The notes beneath the pieces were generated by a model, which had not been told where the DNA came from, ran no database searches, and worked only from the letters and a program-made list of their open reading frames with translations. Positions 24,596-37,690 of a stretch of 64,000 nucleotides of DNA are shown here, one piece after another (positions within the stretch are counted from its first letter, which is position 1; each line of letters starts with the position of its first letter). Source of the stretch: Zeugodacus cucurbitae. Its lineage: Eukaryota; Arthropoda; Insecta; Diptera; Tephritidae. The position numbers were made by a program, and so were the translations under genes. Where the stretch lies: assembly GCF_028554725.1 (NCBI RefSeq), contig NC_071670.1, forward strand, positions 70,035,001-70,099,000, read 5' to 3'.

Positions 24596-27500
24596 GCAAT
24601 ATATATTTGTTGATGGTGGGGCTAATGGAATGTGTTTATAGTGGCGCTTACTACTCTACTATTCATTTATTTATTTATTAAGAACTTTTAATGATAATAC
24701 AAGAGGCTATATACATATATAAAGGAAAGTCGATATTTAAATACGATTTTAGTAGATCCCTTTGGATATTAAGCAATAAATAATTAATGCTAATTTAATA
24801 AGATAATAGTTTTGTTAATATTAATATCTAATATTCTGTCCGAACTCCTTTCTGGACAATTAAATAAAAATCTGCAATTTAATTCTGATTTGTTCACTCT
24901 GACGCAATTTACTAATTGTCCAATTAGTAGAAAAAGAAGAAAAACCAAAATATTTTGTTGAATTCATGGTTTGGTTAAATATAGCCAATTTATTTACTAA
25001 ATTGATTTCAATAATTTGAGCTTTGAATCTTCCATCATCTTTACGCGTGAAAAATTAATATAGCGCTCTGCTATTTAATTCACCACAAACCTACAAATAT
25101 ATGATATAAATTTTGTGGCAATCAAGCCAATCGCTTATTGATTTAAGTCCATTAATTAATCCATCGATTGAGGTGTCCTTATTCATGCAGATAATTGCAT
25201 GTTAATTAAATTAGACGTTATGAACTTGAATTTATTGAGTGAAATTAGTATGTAATTAATTAGTTTTGAAAATTGATTTGAGTTTTGCTACAAATATGAA
25301 GAATTGAGACACAGTTCAAAATTATATTTACACAAGTTAACTCCACAATGCTTTGATATATTAAATTATTGGTTCCGTTTATTTAATTAAACCAGCTACA
25401 TATCAATAATACTCATATTCAAGTCATATTATTTCACACAAGCTTATAAGTATATACATATATACGTGAGTATTGTCACTATTTCTTTCCACATTAATGC
25501 ATTTTTCCAAAAAAAGAAAAAAAACAAAGAAAGCAAATCATATAATTGGTATACTCGCTCATCCCCATCTTCCCCTTTCTAGTATGATACATATGAGTGT
25601 ATATATATATACAAACGCTCATATCTGCTGGGGTGTATTTCGTCAAGAGAATGAAGAAGAACGCTTTGTCATATACAATTATAGCTGAGTGATAAGATGA
25701 GTCGTCGCAGTGATGCGTAAAACTGGTGTGCCCTTTGATGCGGGCTGTTATTATAAATTTATGTGACGGGGGGATAAGCATACATAATGATAATCGCTTT
25801 TTGCTCTTGTGTAAAAGCAGCATCAATTGGGGCGTTCTGAAGTTTGAAAAAGTGGAGAAAAAATCTTATGGAGAAACGTGCTATTTTTACCTAAAGACCA
25901 ATTACATATAATTGAAGTGCTAATGCCATAATTTCATTTGTTTCACATTCAATTAAATTATAGACCTTTCGAATTCTCTTAATCTGTATATATGATTTGA
26001 TTGCTTCATTCTGACATTTTTAAGCCTCTAATAACTACAAAGGTTTATTTGAATTTTACATTGAAATCTTTTTCCCTTCGAATATTCAAAACGTTTACAT
26101 GTTATTTTTAAAAACTTATGTTTTAAAGCATACCGGTATCTATGTTTGTATATTTATAGCAATCATTTCTTTCAAACATAAATCTCATACATCATCTAAT
26201 AAATGAAAAATAAATTAGTGCCTTCTTACTTAGTTTTTCTTATACACAATTCGGGAATCTATACCACAATTTTGTTTGATAAAATTTGTCAAATTCAAAA
26301 CTTCTTTTGAAAAAAAAACTAAAATAAAGATTCCTCCTTTGATTTCTTTAATTATATTTTTTTACATCTTAAGGTAAAATAAATTCAATTGTTTCCAAAT
26401 CTATCAACAAAACAAATGTCATGTATGTGCAAGGCACATATATTATATTATATATGTATAATGAAGGTTTGAAATGTCTTCGGTTATAAGATATAACTTT
26501 CGTTTTTCACAATTTAATTAAATAAAATAAAAAATTAAATATAAAAATTGAAACGGGTGGCAACCCTTTTCCAAATAATTTTTAAAATGTTTAAAACTTG
26601 CTAAAAATGCATTTTATTTTAAACGTTTTAATTTTATATAAATTTTTCTATTAATTTGTAATATATTAAAAATAAATTCGATTAATTAATTTTTGAACAG
26701 GTGGCAATGCCATCTCTAACTGCAAGTCAAATGATCCTGAATAATTAAATTCTGTTTTAAATTTTTCAACAGGTGAAGAAAGACCCTTTTTTATTTAAAA
26801 CATTTAAAAATTGCGAAAATTCTTTGGAATCGTAAACAAATTTTACTTCTGAGTAGGTGTAGCCTTCTCTACGGTAGTCTCCATATGTTATATGGTACAC
26901 ATGTATTGTCAAAGCAACCTTTTTATGATGACAAATGCCTATCTGTATGTACACGTATGTTATTATAATAGAAAGTATTTTCCTTTTCTCTATTTAATGT
27001 TTGCTCTAAAAGTGCTTAGAGTTCATTTCGCCTAATGCCTTTTGCTTCTTGCTTAAGGTTTACGGTATAATCCCGAGAATTTATGCTTAGACGGATGTTT
27101 TCACTTGCATACATCATAGTTGAAGTTTTACCTATGAATTTCTTATGAAAGTGGATCAAAAGTGTAGAGTAAAATCTGTAAATACATATGCGATGCAGAT
27201 GACATAATGAAAGCGATGTTTACTAAAAGCTGTTCCTCATAGTATGTTTAAGAAGTTATGTTAGTGAAATAGTTAGTGAGATAAAGCTTTTCAAGATAGT
27301 TTTTGACGAAGAATCATAAAAACCTAATTCTTTCATTACTTCACCTTTTCTTCGCTTCGATCTCATTGTAAGAGACAACTTAACTTTTAGCATTCCTTTA
27401 GCATTGTAAATATATCCATACATAATATGAATCCAAATTACCTTTTACTTATCACAACATAAAAAAGAGAAGAATACAGCTCCAAAAACCGATTGACAGC

Positions 27501-30500
27501 AACCGAAAGCTATAATAAAATAAAAATATTTTGCATTCTCACACCCCCTTATATCCTTTTTTATCCGCAATATATTTAACTTGTAAATAATATTTTGCTT
27601 GCCTTTTCTTTTCACACGACACCGACTGCACTCACTTTGCCTTCACCTTTTTACTTGATTTTCCCGCAGAATACCATTATATTATATGTATATATTGTGC
27701 AATAACTTGCAGCGAACTGCGATTTTACAAGACACGGAAGTACCCAATGAAGGTCATTGAAGCGAAAGCGTGAAGAAAGCAGTGAAGTGCATTCGATTGA
27801 GTTCACTTATGAGGTCCTTGTCCGCAGGAACCAGCAGCCAGCAGGTGCAAGATGTAAGATGCACTCAACCGGTAGTAGTATGTGGCAGCGACAAGTCCAC
27901 CGAATTGTATTGGGGTAATAAAATGGAGCAGAGTTAAGAAAAATATGAACAGCAATGGGGATAAACTGTCTCAACTGCTGTAGCTATCCACCGCAGTTCA
28001 TAGTGAGTGCAATAAATTAAGAATAAACTGGAATAACAGTACTTGTTTTGTTTTCTACTTTTTAGCTGTGTCTCCGTCTTGCCTTTGTTATAACTGAAAT
28101 ATCTTCTGCTTACTCGTCATTAATATGAATTTGTCTGGTTGACAAAAACAGCTAAATCCAAATAGCCGCACATGTTATCTTTTATAATAAAGAACTCTGA
28201 ATTTGTAATATCTTCCACTTGAGAGCTTCCGCACAACAATAAATAGCTTACACCAATAATTTATACCCACGTATGTTCACTTTTCTAAGAGAGTACAAAG
28301 ATATTGACTTAATTCGATTTTACTATTTAACATAATTGCTCTCTAGGGAATTACTTCGACTACTACGATCTTCGATAAATTCTTTTCCACCGTGTAATCT
28401 TTGAGAACAGGATAGTCTCTCTGGTCAAGGTCAAGTCGTTTCCATCTGAGTACTTTGGTTGTCTATGTGGGCTTTTTCATGAGATTATCTAATATACATA
28501 TTTATATGTAGAACCATATAGCTTTAATTTCCAAGTTCCTTTTATAGACCCGAACTATTATAACTACTTGGAAACTCTCGTATTTTCAATTCAACGTTTA
28601 TCAAATAGAGAGAGTCGGAGACTTTATATAATTTCGAGAGAAAGATATGTGTCTTTATAAATCTCCCTATTTGTTAATAAAGAAGTATGATTGTGCAGTT
28701 CGCTGTCCTTGACTCGATGCTTATGTATGTATATAGCGAAAAACATACAATGTTTGTGGGCACGGGAGAATCAAAGTGTTTTGGTGGATTGTTTAGTTAA
28801 ACATTACACTAATTTGACTTTTGGAGTGTTCGCATATTGTTTATTAAAATATTTAAATGAAATCTATATTCAAAATATCTTTATGTGATATAAGCAAGGA
28901 CAACTTTAACGATGCATAGTCCTCTGATGATGATGGGACTGCCTATCATTTTACCTTTCAATAATTTCCATGAGCCCTGTTGAACTCAGTTGTGGATCAT
29001 AACATCGCAGATGTGAGAAGAGTTGTACTCCATAATCGCCAAGCTATCATAACAGCTGTTGCACGCATCTCTATTATATCGATTGAACATCTTATTCACC
29101 AAGATAGCAACTATCAATATTCAGTCCACAACAATTAATGTAATGATTCAATTAACTTATTTTATCGCATTGTAAGCATTCAGCCACCAAATATTTGAAT
29201 TGATAGATTCTAATATATATGGTCGAAATTTCGCACTTTTATTGAATTTGATTGTGTGCTTTGTGGAAACCCTACGTTGCTTTCACACTAGGTATGTCAT
29301 ATGTATATATGTCTAAATTATAATTGATGCTCAATGATGATTGTCAACAAAATTTTTATGTAAAATCATGTTAATTCATGCCATGAAAATTCAATCTATT
29401 GACCTGAGTTTGAGTAACTCAGGTTTCTCAGGTATTCTCATATAATTCTATTTATATGTATGCTTCACTTAGCGATGTATACGTGCCATATTCATATGCT
29501 ATAAAGGGGGCTAGAAAAGCTATAGAACAATGTCATCAAGTTTTAGGCGACTGTTTTCAGATATAAGAGGCTCTATTATGTTCTACTAACCGGTATAGAG
29601 GATATGGCTTTGATTGCTTCCCAAAAACTATCACTTTCACACCTTATTATGAAACAGTACAGGGCGATGTCCTCACCGATTTTGGTGTACAAAGCTTTGT
29701 TAGGTTTTGGGAAAAGACTTTATTGGGTGAGGCCAATCCATTTACCCCAAATAACATATTGATGGTTGATATGCAGAAGTAGAACTTTTTGGGTGAGATT
29801 TCTTTTGGCACGGTAGTCAAGTTTTGGGGTTTTCACATCAATAACTCACAATATAACACATCTAATATCTTCTGCCTTTAACTAGTAATTTATATTTTGC
29901 GCTGGTAGTGCTTTGAAAGCGGATACACCGAATGTTAAAGTACACTCTAATTCCACGGTCATGTCAAATGCTTCATTAAAATTCCGTACAACATTTTTGC
30001 GGTTTTAAATTACTATTTTATAACGAAATTAAATGTGTCACAATATATTCAATTAGTGTGAAATAATTCGATTTTAATTATGTACTGCAGCTTAGTTTAA
30101 GCCACAACTAAACAACTATTATAAATGCCCTTGTCGTAAGAAGCCACATTAAAGGCCACGACAAAGCAATAAAAAAATTGAAAAATTAAAAGGTGGCTTG
30201 TTTCATCGAAGCAGAGGAGTTATAGGTAGTATGGCAGATACTTATGGCCGATCACATGGTCACTTGAGACCCATTGACAATTTTTGAGAATTTTTCAGCA
30301 TTTTCTTTTTGTTGTTGTAAGCACTTTTGGTTACGATTTTCGTAGACGATATTTGTGTGCGCCTTTTTGACAAAACAAAATATATGACCTCTGCAGGAAT
30401 ATGGCGTATGGATATGTCGTCATAAATTTGGGCTCACTTCCTTTTATTTTCTCCGGTATTGATATTCTGTTTCCTTTTATTTTCGACGTAAGTAGATCAG

Positions 30501-31320
30501 CCCTCCAGACAGTATGAAAAATATGCGAAAAGCTGATTCACGAGCTGTGTAGCTTTAGTTACCGTAAATCATTTTTAATTTTAGTTCGGTTAGTTGGAGT
30601 TCTCCAGTTGTCATAAAAAATAATGAAATTGTTATTGAAGATAATTATAACAAGGGTACCTGTGAACAAATCTAACGATCTGACTATTTTAGCGAGCTGA
30701 GCCAGATTCAAAGATGAGTAAAGCCTTTAGCACTCCTTTTCATTGAAGCTTTGACCAGAATAGATCTTTGCGCAAAATTGAATACCATGTCATTGCACAT
30801 TTCCGCGTACAAAGTCTCTCCCACGCTCCCTTGTTTGCGTCCCATTAATTAGCCGAAAATGCATTTGTGAGTAATTCATTATCGCTTGGTAGCTTTCACG
30901 ATGACTGTGTCAACATTGTTGGTCCGCAAATCTCATTGTGGACTTTTATGTGCACTGCAGTTGGCAATTAGTCGCTCAGTTCAGTTGTAATCCTTCGTTC
31001 GCTCATTACATTTCGCTCGCTGTTAATGATGGCGCTTGTAAAGCTACGCCTTAAAAGCTGCAAACGCACAAATTATCATGGAAATGCGAAACTGTCCGCC
31101 ATTTATCAAATGTCGCTGTGACCCACAAAAAGACCGGGATGCAGCCCCGAGAGTGCTCTCGGTTGTGTTGGCGGTGGTGTAGGATTGTAATGGATTTTAT
31201 TTCATTCAACAAAAGCTAAATAAATATTGGCGAATGCATTAACTTGCGCCGCGAAGTATGCAACAATGTGGCCTTTTATTTGAAAATAAAAATTAAGAAA
31301 AAACACACGACTCAACAATA
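24596..31320. other. Intergenic, AT-rich
   Basis: No supported gene or element. Degenerate repeats with GGTGGCAA and CCCTTTT words lie at 26555-26825. A GC-richer block is at 30780-31190. The short frames here are unremarkable. Confidence 0.5.
26555..26825. repeat. Degenerate direct repeats with GGTGGCAA motif
   Basis: Three related starts (about 26558, 26699, 26770). The first and third share CCCTTTT, then a diverged AAATATTTAAAA-like stretch and TTGC. Similar GTGGCAACC words recur at 63322 and 63632. Confidence 0.4.
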
Positions 31321-31884
31321 TTTTACGTATTAATTATCACAAATAATTAATAACGAGCGTGAAATTCTGAAGAGGAAAGTTTAAAAAGAAAATAAAAATA
31401 TTATAAAAAAATTCGTAAATAAATTGAAATGTGTTATATTAATCTTTCAACAAATAAATAATTTTAATTTATTTAGCTTGTCTTGATTTTTTGGAGATAT
31501 TGAACACTTTTTCTACTGAAAATTGAGATCAAAGCCAAAATATGCACTTACATGTGATTCCAAAATAAAACTTTTCAAATCTTAGAGATTTTGACAAAAA
31601 AATATCAAAGATAATTTGAAGGATTTCGATGTGTATGATAAAACATGGAAAGTATTGTTATGTTAAACCGCGAAAAGCCCAAAAAAACAATTTTGAAAAA
31701 TATTCCAAATCATTCATAATACCACAAGAGATAAACACGCCCGTTGTCGTTAACTTGATAATTAATTGTTTGTAAGAATTTCCAAACTAAGTTTTTTTTT
31801 GGAAAAACCGCTCAGCTCTCTGCTGAACAAACAAAGGTGGAATTGCGGCTTTTCCCGCCCCCGGTCATGGTCAATAGAGATTAG

Positions 31885-32036
31885 GTCTACCTGCCTACCT
31901 GTCTCTAAATCACCTGAATATTCAAAGGTCAAAAAAGGAACTTGTTCGACATTTCTACCTGAACGACAGGAGAAAAGCACTTTCCCATTTTGGGAAAAAA
32001 GGGTATAAAACCTGAGATCCTTTGCACTTCATCATC
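31885..32036 (+). promoter_or_regulatory. Core promoter and TAGteam sites of BEN copy 2
   Basis: TATAAAA lies at 32004-32010 and the start site is expected at 32031 or 32034 in TTCATCATC. Three perfect CTACCTG words (CAGGTAG on the other strand) are at 31887-31893, 31895-31901 and 31955-31961, about 147, 139 and 79 bases upstream of the start. A CACCTG lies at 31911-31916. This is the richest of the three BEN promoters. Confidence 0.72.
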
Positions 32037-32096
32037 AAACTTGTACGATCTGCAAAAGTGTTAACAACTCCCAAGAATTCAGGAAAAAACTTAAAA

Positions 32097-32735
32097 ATGG
32101 CAGACCGTTCCTCTCACAATATGACAAATAATACCGCTTACTGCACTCTATGTGAAGAATCCATAGCCAGCAAACAGTTGAAACGTCGTCGCGAATACGA
32201 AGCTACTTTGAATGTCGCCAAGAAGCAGCGCACCGAAGCGCCCATCGATTTACTTATGATCCAACTATTCGTATACCACGTGCTAAGACAGAAGTTCGAA
32301 GCGGCTGCAAGAGCACAACAGCTAGGGACTGTAGTTAAAAAGGAACCAAAGGAAAATTGGACTGCTGACAATATTGGAACACCTACTGACACCTCGAACA
32401 CAGTGAAGATCGGACCGAATGGCACTACTGTGTCCAGAGTTGATTTTGAGAAGCTGCACGAGTGCAGTGCTTCGCTAGCCACACGCAATCTGCTCGCTTT
32501 GATCTTCGATCGCCAGACACTAGCCACGCATTCGTTGAGCGGAAAACCCTCGCCCGCATTCCGTTATGAAGAGCGCATGCAAAAGCGGCAGTTGGATGCC
32601 AAGAAAGTGTCTGACATAATTCATTTCATTCGAAATACCTTCAATTACTCCGTGAAGGAGATTCGCTCGACGATCACCATGAAATGTGCCGACGTGGCCA
32701 GAGCATTCAAGGGCAAGGAAAACAAAAATAAGTAG
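32097..32735 (+). CDS. BEN-domain protein, Insensitive/Elba-like, copy 2
   Basis: This single-exon gene encodes 212 residues and is the copy carried by segmental duplication A. The BEN domain spans about 102-204 (GPNGT at 106-110, TLATHSLSGKPSPAF at 141-155, VSDIIHFIRN at 171-180, TMKCADVARAF at 194-204). The N-terminus keeps a CTLC pair (16-19), the KRRR/KKQR basic patches, a hydrophobic helix (51-74) and the VKKE motif. The linker between VKKE and the BEN domain is the most variable part among the three copies, differing in length and sequence, while the BEN domain is strongly retained, as expected under purifying selection. The ATG at 32097 has an AAAAATGG context and follows the predicted start site by about 63 bases. 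AATAAA at 32783-32788 is the likely poly(A) signal. Expected role: nuclear DNA-binding, repressor or boundary factor, inferred from the family. Confidence 0.87.
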   Translation: MADRSSHNMTNNTAYCTLCEESIASKQLKRRREYEATLNVAKKQRTEAPIDLLMIQLFVYHVLRQKFEAAARAQQLGTVVKKEPKENWTADNIGTPTDTSNTVKIGPNGTTVSRVDFEKLHECSASLATRNLLALIFDRQTLATHSLSGKPSPAFRYEERMQKRQLDAKKVSDIIHFIRNTFNYSVKEIRSTITMKCADVARAFKGKENKNK

Positions 32736-32782
32736 AATTGAGAACAATGTTTGAAATTGAATTGTTAGATATTTAGAATTTG

Positions 32783-32788
32783 AATAAA
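32783..32788 (+). terminator. Poly(A) signal of BEN copy 2
   Basis: AATAAA about 48 bases after the stop codon, followed by a GTGTTG-rich tract. The matching signals of copy 1 (2191-2196, minus strand) and copy 3 (39151-39156) lie in homologous 3' sequence. Confidence 0.55.
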
Positions 32789-35700
32789 TTTAAATTTGAT
32801 TATTTGTAAATCATTGTGTTGTTTGTTTTCATGTTGAGGTTTATAGTCATCAGGGTAAATGACCTGGGTATTGATTGCTTTAAACGATATTAGAGAAATA
32901 CAATGCTAAACGGGACGCAGCAATGGCAAATAGTCTACTGTATCCAGAGCTCTATATTTGATCTAGAAAAAAACATTTTGAAAGTTTTGAGTTATGTACT
33001 TTTGTACAAAATTTTTTGTTTAATAATTATGGACTTAAAGTCTCATGCTGATGTTTGGAAATGATCATCTCTCTCAGTATAGCACTCTCTCTCTCAGTAT
33101 AGCTTAAACTCACTACAAAACCTGCTCAACCCTAACGAACCGTAATCTTGTAATGAGCATACGTTTCAATAAAAACCCTAAAAGCACCTAGTATAAATTA
33201 CTTGCCACACAGCGATGTTTTGCTAATCGTGGTTGGTCACCTAATCACTGTTGCCTTGAAATTGGCATTTGCTAAACTACGCGTACGCATTACCTTTCGC
33301 ACACGTCCATCGCCACCTAAGAGTTGTGATAATTTGTTCACTACAGCGCGGAGGAGCCTGTTACCAACTCATATCCTGACACACAAATACAAAAACACAG
33401 TGCTACAACATTTCACTGAGTTCACAAAGCAAAAAGGAATTCACTGGAAATGGACTGCAATGAGCTGTGCGCACAACACACGGACTAGTGTACGAGTGGC
33501 CGATTGGTTGCCATGTGAATGGTCGGTTGACCGCTTGAATTGTCGGTTAATTCGCAATGTGTCAGTTCGAGTTCATCAAGCGACGGCAGCAACAGTTAGG
33601 CATCGAGCGATGCGGAAATGATTTCATGATGTACTACTGGTCGACTTCATCACGTTGACTTCTCTGCATTGAGCCGGCGATCGGAGGCCGGGCAGCAGTC
33701 GCTCAGCTCATTTTGACACAAATGCATTGCGATTGCGATAAGTTGCCGCTGATTGCAATTTGTGTTGCTTAAATTCGAGTTTATTGTGGTCAGCATTGCA
33801 TGAGCGTAAAGGAAATGTAGCCGACAAGTGAATGCCGAATGCGGATGAACGAGTGCATATGTGAAATCACAAATTATTCCCTAAGTGAACGAGTAGTGCA
33901 GCAGTAATGTGTATTGATTTAAGGAAATTGTGTTTTGTACAGTAAAGAGCAAAAATAAATTTCCGCTGAACTTATTTTCCATGCAGAAAGTATTTCAGTT
34001 CAAAACTGCTGTCATTTTATTTTAGCGACGATAATTTTGTAAAAGTCAAATGAAATTCGAAGAAATTTTTCTCCAATGCAAGCCATACTCTTTTCATAAA
34101 TTAATATTATGATCATTGCACTTTACACCATCGCTTTGTTTTGTTTTTGTTTGAAAGGTCTTTATGCAGTTATCAATTGAAATCTGTTCAATCTTTATAT
34201 TAAAAAGTATATAATTGCAATAGTAAATGGTCTCTAAATTTTTATATTCGCTTATATACCCTCCTTCATTCTCTTGTTTTATGTAAAAACATTTCGGACA
34301 CAAGTTTATACCTTCACCTGTCTATTACCAAAAGCTCTCTGTGTCATATATAATAGCTTCAAACTGTCTGGTGAACGTATAGACTACGAGAAGATAAGCA
34401 CTTTAACTTACTTACTTACTTACTCACATGTATCCTTATAAAACCACCCTTCACATGGTTCTCGGCATGTCGTCTGCTGTCTTTTGGAATTCTACTACTA
34501 TTTTTCTTGTGTTGCCACCGCTTCAAGTGGCATATTTATTTGCCAACACCGGTCACGTAGTGGCATACATTTACACTCTGCCATTACCTGGATTTTATTA
34601 GCTGCCTGAGCCAATGGCTATGCGATTTGGTGTGATTGTGCAAGTACGAAGTGAGCCTGAGTTTATCGGAAGTTCAAGAGCTTTGTGCGACTGCAAATAT
34701 ATTTATACTGCTTTCTTGGTTTATTTTGGGCGTTTGAAGGTATGTAGTGCACAAAAATATATTCGAAATGGAAAATAAAATATCAGAAATATAATGTCTC
34801 TCTTAATTTAAATTTAGCTACGACAATTGCATATGTATTCCTACATTATTATTTGTCCAAAAATTATATACCCAATAAATATATTTCTTAATTAAGATTA
34901 TTTGAATGCAGAGAAATGTATATTCAGTATTTCTCTTGAATAAATGTCTGTGAAAATGCCTAAAGGTGTGTATAAATACGTGTGTAAATATATAAGCACA
35001 TACATATGTGCATATGTAAGCTTGAAGCATGAGAGCTTGTGCGGTGTGAAATTTGATACACACTGAGTGGCTTGCGGTGAGATTTAAGAGTATTGAAAAT
35101 TGCTAGTGTGGATACCGAGTGCAGTAAGTTTCGGTATCAGTGAGAAACCAGAATACTTGAGTAGTGAAATTTATAAGCTCAAGTGGGTAGTCAGGGCTTA
35201 TGAGTAACAAATGTTGACATGGAATACTTATCCTATATGGGGGTACGAAATGCATATGCATATTAGTATTTTAATTGTAAAAGATATTTAGATGTGTTGA
35301 TTAAAGTGTGAATCATAAATAAGTATTATAACTTGTTCAATTATTTTTCTTTCTCAATGGATATTAGCATGAGAGAGATTTGCTATAATTAAGTTAGAAC
35401 ATATTCACTTTTCACTAAACAGCATTAGTGTTGATGACTAAATGACTACCCCAACAGCTGCAATGCTTACCTCATACTATACAAATTTAACTACTATCCT
35501 CAATAATATAGAAAAACGTAAAAAATAAAGTTGCACGGCTGTCTGGCTGCTGAAAATGTCGATTTGGCAAAATATTTATTCCCAAACAAGTGGTTTTCGT
35601 TGCTGCAGACAGGCAACTTTTCTTCCTGACTCAGTGAAAGAGAAATAACAACAGTATACGTCTGTTTTTGTATGAAAGATGAAATACTCGAGCACTTTCA

Positions 35701-36575
35701 TATGCACAAGAACCGTGCTTTTTTCATACCTACAACAACTGTGGCACAACAAAAAGCCATTTGCCGCATTTCGAACAAAATTATTATATTAAAAAAGATT
35801 ACATAAAGCAAAAATGAAAGTAGAAGGAAAGTTAGATGTATGCACTCAAATTAAATGTTATTTAATTGTGTGAGAAATTCAAATTTAAAGGTATACATTA
35901 GCTTGCTATAAGTTGGTTGAAATGATTTTAAGGGAACAAGAGTTGTTAAAAGTGGATAGATCCAAATATGTAAGGATAGTAGCCTGTTTTTTTTGGTCGA
36001 AATATAATACAAGGTATCTTTTATAGATGGCGCTGTGGTCGGTATACTTGAAAAAAAAATAGTGCAGATATTAGTATGGGTATTATTTTTAGAAACTATT
36101 GAACCATTACACAAAAATCAGATTTGGTTTTTAGGAAATATTGACAATACCTAATTTCTAAAACAGCGATCTACTAAAAGAACAGGACCCCTAGTTTCTT
36201 TGATATAGACACTTAAGACGTTAATAAGCACAAAATTACCTTATTAAAAAAATCTTATAATTTTCTATCCATCTTCTCTCCATAAAAAATATTCACAGAT
36301 ATAAATAATGGTTTTCCTTTTCACTTTCTTCTTTGCCCAGCATGTCCGTGCACAATGAGTGTGGTGTAGGTCGCTGATTGTGTAAACTTCTTTATTTCAC
36401 AATTGCTTGTAAACGTTGATGTTGCCTTTTTGGACCAATGCGTTTTTGCTATTCTTTATCCACGCTTCGCCTTCCAAGCTGCTGCGGCATTTATTTCGCA
36501 ACTTTGGGTATTTTTTCTTAGCCGCTGCTTATACTAATGTTAGTTTGATGGAAGTTTCCGTTGCATTATCAAATT

Positions 36576-36700
36576 CGCCCAAGCTAAATCAATAATACTA
36601 TTGTTCAAATCTTTAAGATTCCAATAAAAAATGACTTTCACGGAAAATTGGAAGCTTTTTCATATCAATGCAATCAAATGTCAAAAAAAACTGATAATAA
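36576..36700. other. Spacer between duplication A and the RTE fragment
   Basis: About 125 bases without recognised content; may hold non-coding sequence upstream of the LINE fragment. Confidence 0.4.
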
Positions 36701-37690
36701 ATGGAAAGACGCATCTGCAGACAAAAAAAGAAAGAGACCGAAATGCGTGAGTACGAAGAGCTTGAGAAGCTGGCATACAGAGGTAATGCTCGAAAATTTT
36801 ATGAAAAAATGAAGCGACTTAACGAAGGTTTCAAGACCGGAGCATCCTCATGTAGAGACCAAGGTGGTAATCTGGTAACCGATGTCCAGGGCATACTGGG
36901 ATTATGGAGGGAACACTTCTCCGACCTGCTGAATGGCAGTGAGAGTACAACACCAGGAGATGGCGAACCCGATCCCCCAATCGATGACGATGGAAAAGAT
37001 GTTCCATTACCCGACCATGAAGAAATTCGAATAGCAATTACCCGCTTGAAGAACAACAAAGCAGCGGGGGCCGATAGATTACCGGCAGAACTATTCAAAT
37101 ACGGCGGCGAAGAACTGATAAGGTGCATGCATCAGCTTCTTTGCAGAATATGGTCGGAAGAAAGCATGCCTGACGATTGGAATCTCAGTGTGCTCTGCAC
37201 AATCCATAAAAAGGGAGATCCCACAATCTGCGCCAATTACCGTGGGATCAGCCTCCTCAACATCGCGTATAAGGTTCTGTCGAGCGTATTGTGTGAAAGA
37301 CTAAAGCCCACCGTCAACAAACTGATTGGACCTTATCAGTGTGGCTTTAGACCTGGAAAATCAACAACGGACCAGATATTCACCATGCGCCAAATTTTGG
37401 AGAATACCCGTGAAAATAGGATCGACACACACCATCTCTTTGTCGACTTTAAAGCTGCTTTCGACAGCACGAAAAGGAGCTGCCTTTACGCCGCGATGTC
37501 TGAATTTGGTATCCCCGCAAAACTAATACGGCTGTGTAAATTGACGCTGAGCAACACCAAAAGCTCCGTCATGATTGGGAAGGACCTCTCCGAGCCGTTC
37601 GATACCAAACTAGGTTTCAGACAAGCTGACTCACTATCGTGCGACTTCTTTAACCTGATGCTGGAAAAAATTATAAGAGCTGCAGAGAAT
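36701..37690 (+). pseudogene. RTE-like LINE reverse transcriptase, truncated at both ends
   Basis: An open frame of 339 codons whose first 329 or so residues are the N-terminal two thirds of a reverse transcriptase of RTE-like non-LTR retrotransposons. Visible landmarks are FKTGASSCRD (44-53), KAAGADRLPAEL (120-131), the LPDDW-like MPDDW (156-160), NYRGISLLN (179-187), GFRPGKSTTDQ (215-225), motif A VDFKAAFDS (248-256) and GFRQAD (305-310, usually GVRQGD). The frame stops before the catalytic YADD box, so it cannot encode an active enzyme. The endonuclease domain is also missing upstream. The last ten codons come from segmental duplication B, so the element was cut exactly at the duplication edge. 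It is the longest open frame in the window, but it is a fossil. Confidence 0.85.

Larger units (their letters stand above)
31321..36575 (+). repeat. Segmental duplication, copy A
   Basis: About 5.25 kb that matches 37691-43330 in the same orientation. The match starts at the shared word TTTACGTAT and ends at TTATCAAATT. It contains BEN copy 2 with promoter and 3' UTR and about 3.8 kb of downstream non-coding DNA. Many small indels separate the copies, so the event is not recent. Relative to B, A lacks about 232 bases at 33345/33346, has a single unit where B has three 283-bp units (34372-34690), and has extra bases near 36335-36375. No other gene is supported here; an open frame at 33202-33621 is not conserved in B. 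Confidence 0.85.

Noticed and set aside
29580..29830. Sequence giving a plausible peptide stretch (DFGVQSFVRFWEKTLLGEANPF)
   Set aside because: The frame is short, has no start, and I could not link it to any gene or transposon family.
32138..32747. Minus-strand frames opposite BEN copy 2 (and likewise opposite copies 1 and 3)
   Set aside because: They are antisense shadows of the BEN genes and have no start or motif support.
33202..33621. 139-codon frame in duplication A
   Set aside because: Starts at a non-ATG codon and is not conserved in copy B, where the region has an extra 232 bases.
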